64,000 bases of DNA. Origin: a virus. The DNA lies in the IMG/VR virus record IMGVR_UViG_3300009008_000034, positions 1 to 64,000 of that record. One strand, 5' to 3'. Shown piece after piece: positions 41,001 to 49,961 of the stretch (positions within the stretch are counted from its first letter, which is position 1; every line of letters begins with the position of its first letter). The translations under genes were made by a program, and so were the position numbers. The notes under the pieces were generated by a model. That model saw only the letters and a program-made list of their open reading frames with translations. It ran no database searches and was not told the DNA's origin.

Positions 41001-44000
41001 ACGATGAATAGTTTGGTGTCAATCCGGATTCCACTGGTGCTGTCCATGGCTGACTTGATATTGGCATCCAAACATGCTTAAGCACCTCTGCTCCGCCGGC
41101 AACACCATTGCCATGGCGCTGTGTCTTGTGTACGTCATATGTATTATATTCCCATGTTGGCCTAGCATAATTAATAAGGGCAGAGGTTAACGGCAAATAT
41201 ACAGTGCGGTTTCTGAACCCCGTGGTTTTGCCTAGGCGCTCATCTTTTTCATTCATAAACCATTGGTCGGTGCTGTGAAAGTGAGTCCAGTGATTTTGCA
41301 ATATGCCGGCGCCAGCAGACCATGAGTGTTCGGGCGTGCCGGCATATTTCCACGATGTATGCGAGCCAGAAGTTCCAGCCCATGGCAAACTGGTGTCATA
41401 GTCCAATCTTCCGTCTAGTGCCCAAATGCTGCTAGTAAGTGCGTAGCCGGGATTTGAGCCCGTAACATCGCCAACATCCCCTACCTCAAACTCACCTAGT
41501 GTATGACGGTTGTGTCGACTATCCTTCCAAAAAGTGATTAGATAATCCGCTCTAGTATTTGTGTTGACTTTATACGAATTTTGCTCTTTCGGAAAAATTG
41601 TCTCTTTGTAGGTTATTGACGAAAATTTCTTAACTGGGCTTTGTTCTTCTTGCACACCCGGATATCCATACAATTCATACAGTTCGTCATATTTTTGTTT
41701 TCTTGTCTTTACGAGATGGAACTTATCATCTAACGTTTCATCAATAAAATATACTAGATTATTGCCATAACTATGATCGATGACAATAACACCAAGCGTA
41801 TTATCCTGCCTCTCGCCAACCAAGCCATGAGTTATTGGTTTAAATCTTGAAGTTACCGGACCCTCTTCATAATTGGTTATAACTTCGCTTGTTGTCTGGG
41901 TCTTTTTGCCAGTATTATCAAGACCATGTAGCTGTTTTGGCTCTGAATGCCAATCGTATGTTGGGCCGTGCTTCTTTGGTGTGCCTATAATAGATAATAT
42001 ATTATGTTTTTTATGATATCTCGCAATTGGATGTTCGGCGCCTCTAATTTGCTTCCAGCTTGGCCAGCCATGAGCGCCGCCGCGGTGATGAATTATACCA
42101 TTGAGCACCCTAGTGAACCCGGCATAAGTCAAATCATGTGAAGTCCTATAAACAAGACCCCCTTGATAGACATAGTTTTCTCTAGTGGCGGTGTGATCTG
42201 TATTATAATCGTTAAAGGCGTCGGGTGGATATCCTAAAATATTTTCACTTGTTCCGGTGAGGCTTGAAGAAATGGGCTCATATATAAGCGAATTCATCCC
42301 AGCAAAATCTACAGCCATAAAGGGGAAAGCGTTTGCGACTAGTCTGTCGACCCCATAATATTGTAAGTTGTTGCCGGTGTCGTAAATTCCTATATCACTG
42401 GCGCTAACAAAATTAACCACATTGCTGGTGAGTCCAGTTACCGCTCTTTGGGGGCTGGGTACCAGCGTTGTTGCCGGATATGAACTAGAGATTGTAAAAT
42501 CAGCCGGCCAGTATCCTAGCGCTTCTATGTGCTGCTGGCTGGCGTTTCCAGTTATAGATGAGGTGATCCATGCATAATTCATATCGCTTTGAGGAATCGG
42601 CCTCTGCACGTACCAGTTGTCGTAACTGGTGCCCGTAGCTAAAGCAATATGATCACCATCAAATGGATAAGTACCACTTACATGAATTGTTCTTCTCGGG
42701 TTTCTATAAATTTTATGATAGGATGCGGTAGTTTGGGCATTATTATAAAACCCATATTTACCAGAGTGTAATCGTAGCATGCTTTGAAGGGGGCCGCGGA
42801 CGGAAAGGTTTCTTTGGTTTAACTCGTTATAAACCGATTTTTCTTCACTCTCAACATCCAAAAATCCCCTAGACATCACTTCGGGGCCACCGGGGGCAGA
42901 AAATCTCTCAACAAAAATATATTTGTTGATGCTGCCACTAGTTCTTTCCGTGAGATCGTGGTCCATGACTCCAGATATAATCGTTTGATTGGGTACTGCA
43001 GAGTTGTTGACCGTAATCCCTTCAGCCTTAACAAAGAAGCGATTATTCACTGATCGGCCGGAAGTTTGAACTATTTCATAATCACGCGTATAGTTTCCTA
43101 ACGAAGCCGGAATATTGCGCTCAAAATCAACAGAGCCGGTGATCGTTCGAATGTTTTTTATGTTAACTGGTCTTTTGGCGGTTTCATCTCTATAATACAT
43201 TGCGCGAGGAGCAGCATCGTTTGCGGCGGTACCGCGTTCATCGGCATTAACGGCGCCGCCGAAGTGGGTGCTTGTTGAGCGAAGAATGTTTCCGCCCGGG
43301 CCGTGGAGATAAAATCCATATGGCGCGTTTCCACCGGTGCCGCCATGCATTATAAACTGAAAAAACCATGCTTCAGGTCTATTAACCATCTGGGATGTGC
43401 CATCATTGAGCGGTATGTGTCTATGTTGGTTCCCGCCAACCCATTTTTCCGTAAAAGGGCCCTGCATTGGCACATCGTGTGATTCACCAACCATATCCGA
43501 GTGAGCGTTGGTGACTTCATAAAACTTATCAGTCAGACGAGTACTATCTATACGCTGGCCATTAAAGGCATATCTTACCCATAAATTGTGGTTTGAAACT
43601 GCTCCGCCGTCATTCGAGCCCGTGGCGAAAGAAGAAGATATAATATTAAATGGAATAAATGTATTTCCCTCTTCTCTGTTTGGAATTGGTTTTCCGGGCA
43701 GGGCAATGTTCATTTTCATGCCCACTTTTTTGTTTTTGTTTGTTCGGAGCGCATATTCATCGGTGCAAGACTCGGCGTCCTTCAGTCGACTTATGCCGGC
43801 TGCGTCAATACCGGAATATCTTTCATTCCACATCCGGAGGGCCCACTCGCTAGTGCCATCATATCCAGTATATTTGCCCGGTCTAAGTGTCTTCCACCAG
43901 TTTGGTTTTTTGTTGGGATCAAAATTGACGCCGCCATGAATTAATCTAGATTTTTCTATTTTTAATTTATATGGTTTTGTAAATCTTCTAACAGCATAGG

Positions 44001-47000
44001 TCGAGCCTCTATATGTTGTGCCTGTTTCTGTTGCTAACAATGGCCCAGAACCAGAAACAGCAGTGGTTGTTATTACACTCTGAAGACCTTTTCTGTCGCT
44101 ATCGACGCCAGTATCACCAGAACCAGTAGCAGACAACGGTATGGTGGTACCATCCTTTTCGGCCCTCTCTTTCCACCACAAACAATTTTCATATTCCTTC
44201 TCGCTAGGTGGAGCGTGGCCGTATTCCCAATCATATGTAAGCTCATTGATCCCCTTGATGTGACCAATGGGATCAGATTGTTTAGATTCTAGTGTTGGAA
44301 ACTTGTGATGATATTTACTTCTCTCCAGAATGTGACTTTCGATCATCGTTCTCAAGCCGTCAGAGAATTGCGCTGAAGCTGGCACCAGCTGCATCAACAT
44401 ATCACCTACCGCCGAATCAATCCATTTATAATAGCTTACAAACTTATCCAAATCTGGTGTGTTTTCAATTCTTTCAAAGAAAAGCTGCCTTAATTTAGCC
44501 AAACTCTTATACTCTGGTCGATATTTATTGACCGGCTCGCCTATAAGATTATTAAACTCTATTACCGAAGACATAAACTTGAGCATTTCTTCTGATATTG
44601 TTTGGTACATGCTTTTTTCAAAAGCGAATAAAAATTTATTTTCCTTCTGGTTGCGTTTAAATATTTTATCTTCGTCGCCCCGTGAACTCACCATATCGGA
44701 AGATAACAAAACTTCAGGCTTTTGTTGGCGGCCAGAATAAATATATTCTCTTTGAATGGCATCAGTCGAATTAGCCGGGAAATGATCGGCGCGCGCAAGA
44801 TGTTGCCTTTTGGCTATGTCCCCCAGCCAACCATAACGATCCATTAATTCCGAAGAACCGGAGGAAACATCTGGGACTGAAAACTGTCCGGACGCGTCCG
44901 AAGTTGCAATTGTTTCAAAATCCCAATGCAGCGCCAATGTGTCCATTTGGGGGATTGAACCTGATATGTCTTTTTGAGACAAGAAGGCGCTTCTATATGG
45001 ATTTAGTGTTCCATAGTTTAAAACGTCGCGCGCGTGCATTCGTAGTGTTCTATCAGAAAGATAATCAATCCAATATCTAACAGCGCCGACCTTAACATCT
45101 GTGTAATTTACGACCGAACTACTGAATTCGGTTCTTAAAGCTCCGGCATATACTTTTTTAGGTGTTGTTAATAATTCTAGAGCTTGTGAGCGAGCAATGC
45201 TTGAAGTGAGAAAAAACTCATTATAAATTGTATCACCGACACTGTTGATTCCGGAAAAGACTAAATCATAGTCGCTTTGCACATCATCACTACCAGAAAC
45301 AACGTTGATATTTAAATCTTTTTGCGGCTTTAACCTCAAAGATATGTTCCAATTCGAGTTGTCGTAAACGTTTTTGTATACACTGCTCGTCATCAACGGC
45401 ACCATCGTACCGGTTACTTTAAAATAAGCATCTTTGTCTGTATATTGAGAAGAACCCTGTATACCGGCAAAAGAAGGTCTTACGGCAAATATGTTAAAGC
45501 TGGGTGCCGTAGATAAGGAGGACGTTGATTGTATACCAAAAAGAGAAGCGTGAGTATGCGTAAACTCTTTATATAGTGGGTTATACCTTGGAGCTTTTTT
45601 GGGAAAGAAAAACTCCGCTTCTGCTGTCATCGGGAGTCCTATTTCTTTTTGTTCGCCCTGTGAGCCAGAAATGGCGCCGCTTAAATGATGATCGGTATCA
45701 CTCTCATATTGATATATTGTACTACCATATCTATCCGGGTGGTTAAAATCAACATAATTCTTTCGAGTTGTGACCTGTCTATAAGTATCTTCAAATTCAA
45801 ATGTATAATTGTCGGCATAAATATTTAATCTTATCAGCTCATCATCTATTCCAAAACAACGAATTAAATTTCTAAAGGCTTTTTCTGTACCTTTGGATTT
45901 ATAAATTGTTGTTAAATTGTTATATATGTTTTGGTATATAAGATTTTTTACATTATAGATTTTGTCTTTATATATTTTATCGTCGCCGCGGCTCAAAAAA
46001 TATTCAACTGCGTCAGCGTCAGCAAAGAGTTCCGATACCGAAAAACCCATCGAGGAAAGCAGCCTATCGGAAAATGGCATAGGCTTGTATATACTGCCTG
46101 TGGCTTCCGGGGCAAAGCTTCCAGTTATAAATTTATTGTCTTTGAGGTTTGGAAGAGACTCAATTTGCATCCACAGCGTGTCAAAGTAACTTGCCATCAT
46201 TTGTGTCAAGTTCTTTAAATGAGTGGAGCCAGCACGGTTCTCTTCCTCTACTATCCATTCTGGAAACGTATTGTATAATGCGGCGTTGTTTTCATAGTCA
46301 TGTTTCTTGCCTAATAAAATTTTTGTATTATACAAACTTAAAACGTCCGGATGGGTAGAGTAAATTATTGGGTCTTTATATTCCATGGGCACTTTGCCCG
46401 CCTCTACCATGGCCGATCCGGTATATCTAGAGACGCTAGAATAACCAATCCAATCACCATTGCTAATTCGGCCAGAATAGTCCAACACCTTCATATCAAT
46501 GGAGGAGGTGGCAGTTATACCTTCATTAAATTTATAATAGACCCCCAAAGATGTATTGGCATCGTCTGTATTCGTTCCTCCACCAACTTGACCAAACCAA
46601 TTGGTACCCACGTCGCGGGAATTTCTAGAGGTCTTCCAAAATCTAAACTCATCAATGGAAGCTGATAGTTTTCCCCATCCGAGGTTAGCAGAGAGAGTGC
46701 CTGATGGGGGCGCTGCAAGTGCGCCAATGGTTGAAATTAAGGCACCACTTACTGGAGAGATGGGGTTTCCACCAGTATATGTATCGTTATAATCTCCATC
46801 AAGATATAAAACTGCTTTTGGGTGATTATTGAATTTTGATACTTCCCACAAAAGACCACTAGAACCAGTGCTGTGGCTAAAGTTTATCATGTGGCCGGAA
46901 TTCGAGCCAATTTCGTCTAATATCTGATAATTTGGGCCGGCCCCGAGAGCGTTACTGCCCATCTTCCACCAATTAGATAAGTTGGCTATTTTAGAGTGGT

Positions 47001-48390
47001 TTCTTAAATCCAAATAAACGCCGTTATTATACAATTCTAAAACGTCGCCGGCTTCAAGTTCTGCGTTCCAGATTGATATTTCATCCAGATAGCCATCGAA
47101 GCCTTTTAATGCTGGTGATGTCCAGTTGCTTTCATAATAGAGGCCTCCGATATAAAAATGATCATTTATGGGCGCTGCGCCGGCCTCATCAGTAAGATCG
47201 GTGTCGACAGCTGTTTCGCCCTTTACCACCACGCCATCAACATATACTTTATATTTTGCGCCGCCATTATCATAAACCACGAGCGTTACATGGTGCCAGT
47301 CTCCATCAGCATAATTTGTGCTGGATATAACTGTATTGTCACCGCCAAAAATTGTATATAATCTTCCAGTAGAGGCTTGCATATATATAATGCCGCCAGT
47401 ACCAAATGCAGAGCCCAGCGCATTTGTTGCACTCAAGAATAAAGTTTCGTTTTGAGACGGTGTGTTATCTCTGCGGAACCATAAAGATATTGCATATTCT
47501 GGCGTTGCAGAGAGCCATGGCCAAAAATCGTGTTCCATATCGAGATATGTACTTGAGCCAGCTTCGTTGACGGAATTATCGAATTTGATGGCACTTTCTC
47601 TTACCGTATCAAAGGATATAGCATAATGGTGCCAACTATCATCGGCAATCGAACCTGTCCCTAAATTAGAACCAAGCGAGGCAGTGGCAAAACCAGAAGT
47701 GCCCGACATATATGTAACGAGAAAGCCAGAATTTAAATCATGCGATGATGCTGTTAGCTCTACAGATAATCGACCATAATCACTGCTTGTCCAAACACTT
47801 GAGGTTGTTACAACATCAAAAATAACCTCTCGTTTTGTCTTGGCGGTATCAAATGCCGACTTTTTAAGCCAAAATTCCACAGCATTGCCAGAACTTCCAC
47901 CAAATCTTAAATTTGAATCTCTATGTTTTGATAAATCATAAATATTATCTTTATGGGGGCCGCCTTTTGTAAAAATATATTCAGCCAAAGAACTGCTTCC
48001 ATAATCATCAACTATTTGGCCAACGGTACCGTATGAGTTTGCAGCAAATTTAATATATCCGTTCGTTCTGGGGTATTCTTGCTCAAACATATATAAATCT
48101 ATATAAGATGAACTATTATACCACTCCATCACCTCGTGTCGAGAACCATCATATGGATATTGATTATAAATTCTTTTTATAGCATCATCGTAATAGCTTT
48201 CAGCCGAACCAAATTTAGCAAAATTTGCCGGATCGGAAAAGTCGACGGGCGGAACAAACCTCTCTTCGTCTTCTGTATATGATTTAACCAGTCTTGTTGA
48301 TTCTACATCTTGTGCTAATTCTTCCAAGGACGTGCTTGGTAGGTGTTTGAAGTTTTTCTTTTTTTTACCAAAATATTTTTTAATACTCAT
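38035..48390 (-). CDS. Giant baseplate wedge protein, gp7/gpI-like, with LamG domains
   Basis: 3451 residues, more than three times T4 gp7 (1032). Residues about 165-640 hold concanavalin/LamG-type folds: one half-domain ending DDSWHHYAISFDTV (about 260), a complete domain from about 275 to 455 (DGDWHHVTLVVYDN, KVYVDGVVVKGE, FDGYLDEISIWNAE), then the missing half of the first (KAVLYLDGDYND, GKLSASIDEFRFWKTS at about 580). Residues 700-865 look like tail protein I (P2 gpI, the gp7 core): YQNIYNNLTTIYKSKGTEKA, FRNLIRCFGIDDELIRLNIY. The rest is very long, beta-rich and unassigned, with a charged C-terminus. It follows gp25 and gp6 as gpI follows W and J in P2. LamG domains suggest sugar or surface binding at the baseplate rim. 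Confidence 0.8.
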   Translation of the reverse strand: MSIKKYFGKKKKNFKHLPSTSLEELAQDVESTRLVKSYTEDEERFVPPVDFSDPANFAKFGSAESYYDDAIKRIYNQYPYDGSRHEVMEWYNSSSYIDLYMFEQEYPRTNGYIKFAANSYGTVGQIVDDYGSSSLAEYIFTKGGPHKDNIYDLSKHRDSNLRFGGSSGNAVEFWLKKSAFDTAKTKREVIFDVVTTSSVWTSSDYGRLSVELTASSHDLNSGFLVTYMSGTSGFATASLGSNLGTGSIADDSWHHYAISFDTVRESAIKFDNSVNEAGSSTYLDMEHDFWPWLSATPEYAISLWFRRDNTPSQNETLFLSATNALGSAFGTGGIIYMQASTGRLYTIFGGDNTVISSTNYADGDWHHVTLVVYDNGGAKYKVYVDGVVVKGETAVDTDLTDEAGAAPINDHFYIGGLYYESNWTSPALKGFDGYLDEISIWNAELEAGDVLELYNNGVYLDLRNHSKIANLSNWWKMGSNALGAGPNYQILDEIGSNSGHMINFSHSTGSSGLLWEVSKFNNHPKAVLYLDGDYNDTYTGGNPISPVSGALISTIGALAAPPSGTLSANLGWGKLSASIDEFRFWKTSRNSRDVGTNWFGQVGGGTNTDDANTSLGVYYKFNEGITATSSIDMKVLDYSGRISNGDWIGYSSVSRYTGSAMVEAGKVPMEYKDPIIYSTHPDVLSLYNTKILLGKKHDYENNAALYNTFPEWIVEEENRAGSTHLKNLTQMMASYFDTLWMQIESLPNLKDNKFITGSFAPEATGSIYKPMPFSDRLLSSMGFSVSELFADADAVEYFLSRGDDKIYKDKIYNVKNLIYQNIYNNLTTIYKSKGTEKAFRNLIRCFGIDDELIRLNIYADNYTFEFEDTYRQVTTRKNYVDFNHPDRYGSTIYQYESDTDHHLSGAISGSQGEQKEIGLPMTAEAEFFFPKKAPRYNPLYKEFTHTHASLFGIQSTSSLSTAPSFNIFAVRPSFAGIQGSSQYTDKDAYFKVTGTMVPLMTSSVYKNVYDNSNWNISLRLKPQKDLNINVVSGSDDVQSDYDLVFSGINSVGDTIYNEFFLTSSIARSQALELLTTPKKVYAGALRTEFSSSVVNYTDVKVGAVRYWIDYLSDRTLRMHARDVLNYGTLNPYRSAFLSQKDISGSIPQMDTLALHWDFETIATSDASGQFSVPDVSSGSSELMDRYGWLGDIAKRQHLARADHFPANSTDAIQREYIYSGRQQKPEVLLSSDMVSSRGDEDKIFKRNQKENKFLFAFEKSMYQTISEEMLKFMSSVIEFNNLIGEPVNKYRPEYKSLAKLRQLFFERIENTPDLDKFVSYYKWIDSAVGDMLMQLVPASAQFSDGLRTMIESHILERSKYHHKFPTLESKQSDPIGHIKGINELTYDWEYGHAPPSEKEYENCLWWKERAEKDGTTIPLSATGSGDTGVDSDRKGLQSVITTTAVSGSGPLLATETGTTYRGSTYAVRRFTKPYKLKIEKSRLIHGGVNFDPNKKPNWWKTLRPGKYTGYDGTSEWALRMWNERYSGIDAAGISRLKDAESCTDEYALRTNKNKKVGMKMNIALPGKPIPNREEGNTFIPFNIISSSFATGSNDGGAVSNHNLWVRYAFNGQRIDSTRLTDKFYEVTNAHSDMVGESHDVPMQGPFTEKWVGGNQHRHIPLNDGTSQMVNRPEAWFFQFIMHGGTGGNAPYGFYLHGPGGNILRSTSTHFGGAVNADERGTAANDAAPRAMYYRDETAKRPVNIKNIRTITGSVDFERNIPASLGNYTRDYEIVQTSGRSVNNRFFVKAEGITVNNSAVPNQTIISGVMDHDLTERTSGSINKYIFVERFSAPGGPEVMSRGFLDVESEEKSVYNELNQRNLSVRGPLQSMLRLHSGKYGFYNNAQTTASYHKIYRNPRRTIHVSGTYPFDGDHIALATGTSYDNWYVQRPIPQSDMNYAWITSSITGNASQQHIEALGYWPADFTISSSYPATTLVPSPQRAVTGLTSNVVNFVSASDIGIYDTGNNLQYYGVDRLVANAFPFMAVDFAGMNSLIYEPISSSLTGTSENILGYPPDAFNDYNTDHTATRENYVYQGGLVYRTSHDLTYAGFTRVLNGIIHHRGGAHGWPSWKQIRGAEHPIARYHKKHNILSIIGTPKKHGPTYDWHSEPKQLHGLDNTGKKTQTTSEVITNYEEGPVTSRFKPITHGLVGERQDNTLGVIVIDHSYGNNLVYFIDETLDDKFHLVKTRKQKYDELYELYGYPGVQEEQSPVKKFSSITYKETIFPKEQNSYKVNTNTRADYLITFWKDSRHNRHTLGEFEVGDVGDVTGSNPGYALTSSIWALDGRLDYDTSLPWAGTSGSHTSWKYAGTPEHSWSAGAGILQNHWTHFHSTDQWFMNEKDERLGKTTGFRNRTVYLPLTSALINYARPTWEYNTYDVHKTQRHGNGVAGGAEVLKHVWMPISSQPWTAPVESGLTPNYSSYEEYIDPIKRLGKDFSVLPEFNISEHMEHFVIKNDGNFRAKNKNWLSLKGAPISSSGEDGFYETYSHTDFLKFFDVVFEDHKEITNAKSITLKCKAITRLLPYNGFFPAQRTVQLAEYFSQSYGSKLLKTGDEGHYRTLAKPFFGPGLLFNSIKSGVAVDWPVHESWGWDDNQSSIHVSKRWSLTGSGTGNEYIRRDGGYNSTGFAGAGVPMISGNFNARFPFEALVEPEQYLNGQWICDDEPHPSASLASKVQIAKSGAENELYRLAMHNFLAESVDFYIKGGQLTSFVSADDKSPSHFFFNASSSIDCPAYVMDVVFYRNSDLNVTSPFTTVILDSEIANANYTAKGYNTFEMYDRASAFGPPVNHSILANDSTPFHYTRGPGWDCYTPPYYHGKARARIIFYPTDSKARKYTLSEVLSSISTPPNPSVAGEQSGIYYTRNAWANFGSPLGQTGDGQSGGGIPHREDFFFSGSGWNAGINQFLFAVAENNQTNSTYKDYTLTDNRQNAMQISASLNMLGAVKNKSIEYDPITNLPIAVKDDTTQGDKWVIQTKWESPVLNFKNAATSSVTWPDTSIDHSNGHADDHAVSLPYGTGSFTKGMWHQYGAMPEKDGFFVQIMDPLNTPYVNGSRIPTEEEDVLTSAGANPDAPKPLGWGKKVFSLADRCGFQKSKPSAVGKIRSSKTISEAVIAVPFFEDEGKRYFATIPRPLFDAAVEMANGKKDQAPMQFPGLDDMIPGQSIINMVEKMQRYVLPSWLNALFYKESGAFHDIPAGTGGVEPIMMYIFEFSRTFDRQDLADMWQNLLPEKAKQIKIEERTITHKIDQSELLGPWVEQGYNNGGHLSNIQWMVFKVKQKAKWNYYEKTLDSADDTGFKFKFKHGSNDGTKATEPDYNFNWPYDYCSLVESIKMDADIDMYTKSGEGIDIPKEYKHMTPDEKKLMKAAKSKKATQYGISASDEEMSKTKKEAEQEGMKKSEFDKLPPGSF

Positions 48391-48392
48391 GT

Positions 48393-49961
48393 TTATTCGA
48401 CTCTAAATTTAAAAACTTCTTCTTGTTCATGATATGAATTGTTTACATAATAAACAAACTTTATTCCATATTGATAATCCGCCTCAAGCATCGACAGATC
48501 TAGATCAAAATAATTTCCGGACACGTCGTGTGAAAGTTTTGTATGTTGTAAACTTCCCGTACCATATTCAATTATATCTGTTTCATCAGAAACTCTAAAC
48601 AATTTGTAATAAGCATCATCAATTATTGCATTTTTAATAATGCTTGTTGCCTTTGTGTAAATAGTTGGATTCCAATCTTTTTCGCGAACATACAGCCTAA
48701 ATCTAGCTTCTTCATCCGGAGAATAAATTGGCTTTAAATTTGTTATAGAGGTCACATATTTTGGATTTGGATTAATTTCCAAGGCACCCATTTGTATGGG
48801 AACAAACGAACCAGTAAAATATGCTTTCTCCGGTGTTGGATGCACTGTACCACTAAACCACCTATCATATACAAGAGCGGCTGTTGTATCGAGAGCAAAC
48901 GAAGCACTATAGGTTCCTGTGGTAACATGGCCGCCCGTTATAACGTTGTCCAAAACTGTCAAACTGCCACTGCCAACTGGAGATAACTGGGCGCCACCTG
49001 ATGCAGACGTGTATAATTTAACAAATATTTGGCCCTTTCCGGGGCCTGCAGGTGTTATCTGCGGTATATCTTTTAGTTGCCCCCTCACATAATTGTATAA
49101 ATATAGTGTATTTAAATTGTCATTGTGATCTGCAAGAGAACTGCTTGCTATAAATTTCCCTCTATCATCTTTTGTAGACGAATCCCACCGGGCCTCTATT
49201 GTTGGCCTTTTAAAGAAATATTCGCTTGAGCGCGCAAAGAATTTCTTTGTGTAATAAGATTTTGTGGCGCCTTGCAGGTTGTGTATTATTGCGCCTTCGT
49301 TTGCATTTGTTGAGCTTGAAAAATATGTTTCTTGACTAGCGGTTAATAATAACTGGATACCGTAATTTTCCTTTTGCGGAAGTTTGCTCAACGGGGCGGC
49401 CTGAACAATGCTCTGACTTAACCACTGCTCCACTAAAGGAGTTATATTAACTTCTAGATCCTCTGTCCCTTTATCAAAATAAAAATCAAAAGAAGATGAT
49501 GCATCCAAATGGTGATCGCCCCCTTGTGTTGTCCACAGGCCATTATCTGTGCTAGCCGACAGGGATGCAGACTCCCAGTTGCAGGCGCCCAGATCTTTAT
49601 ATGTTTCCATATCCAAGCCTGTACCTTCAGTCCACACACGAGAAACCGCAGCAACAGTTATTGTAAATTGTTTTGGCAATGTCTCTGTGTGTTCGGCGTT
49701 ATACAACTTTAAAACAAAATCAACACTTCCAGATGCGGGAATGGCCGATGTGTTTCTATCATCAACTATAGTTGAGACCGGAAATTGAATCAGTGCTCGG
49801 GAAAGCTCCGATGAAGCTGAATTTGCCTGTGCAAAAATTGAAAACACTTCTAATGTGTCTGCCGCACCCATGTTGGAGCCCGTTGCCCTATTAGACAAAT
49901 TTGCCTTAAATGCATTAGTAATTGTAGCATCTTTTGTTGCTGTATAACGCTTTATTCCCAT
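48393..49961 (-). CDS. Baseplate or tail structural protein between gp6 and the gp7-like gene
   Basis: 522 residues starting MGIKRYTATKDATITNAFKA. The first 220 residues resemble a DNRLRE-type carbohydrate-binding-like beta-sandwich (ATKDATITNAF, ALIQFPVSTI, EVNITPLVEQWLSQ). The rest is beta-rich, ending YEIN-like YQYGIKFVYYVNNSYHEQEE and FKFRVE. Its start overlaps the gp6-like stop by one base and it ends two bases before the giant gene, so it is made with the wedge proteins. T4 gp8 is a wedge protein at a comparable place, but I see no clear similarity to it. Confidence 0.72.
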   Translation of the reverse strand: MGIKRYTATKDATITNAFKANLSNRATGSNMGAADTLEVFSIFAQANSASSELSRALIQFPVSTIVDDRNTSAIPASGSVDFVLKLYNAEHTETLPKQFTITVAAVSRVWTEGTGLDMETYKDLGACNWESASLSASTDNGLWTTQGGDHHLDASSSFDFYFDKGTEDLEVNITPLVEQWLSQSIVQAAPLSKLPQKENYGIQLLLTASQETYFSSSTNANEGAIIHNLQGATKSYYTKKFFARSSEYFFKRPTIEARWDSSTKDDRGKFIASSSLADHNDNLNTLYLYNYVRGQLKDIPQITPAGPGKGQIFVKLYTSASGGAQLSPVGSGSLTVLDNVITGGHVTTGTYSASFALDTTAALVYDRWFSGTVHPTPEKAYFTGSFVPIQMGALEINPNPKYVTSITNLKPIYSPDEEARFRLYVREKDWNPTIYTKATSIIKNAIIDDAYYKLFRVSDETDIIEYGTGSLQHTKLSHDVSGNYFDLDLSMLEADYQYGIKFVYYVNNSYHEQEEVFKFRVE

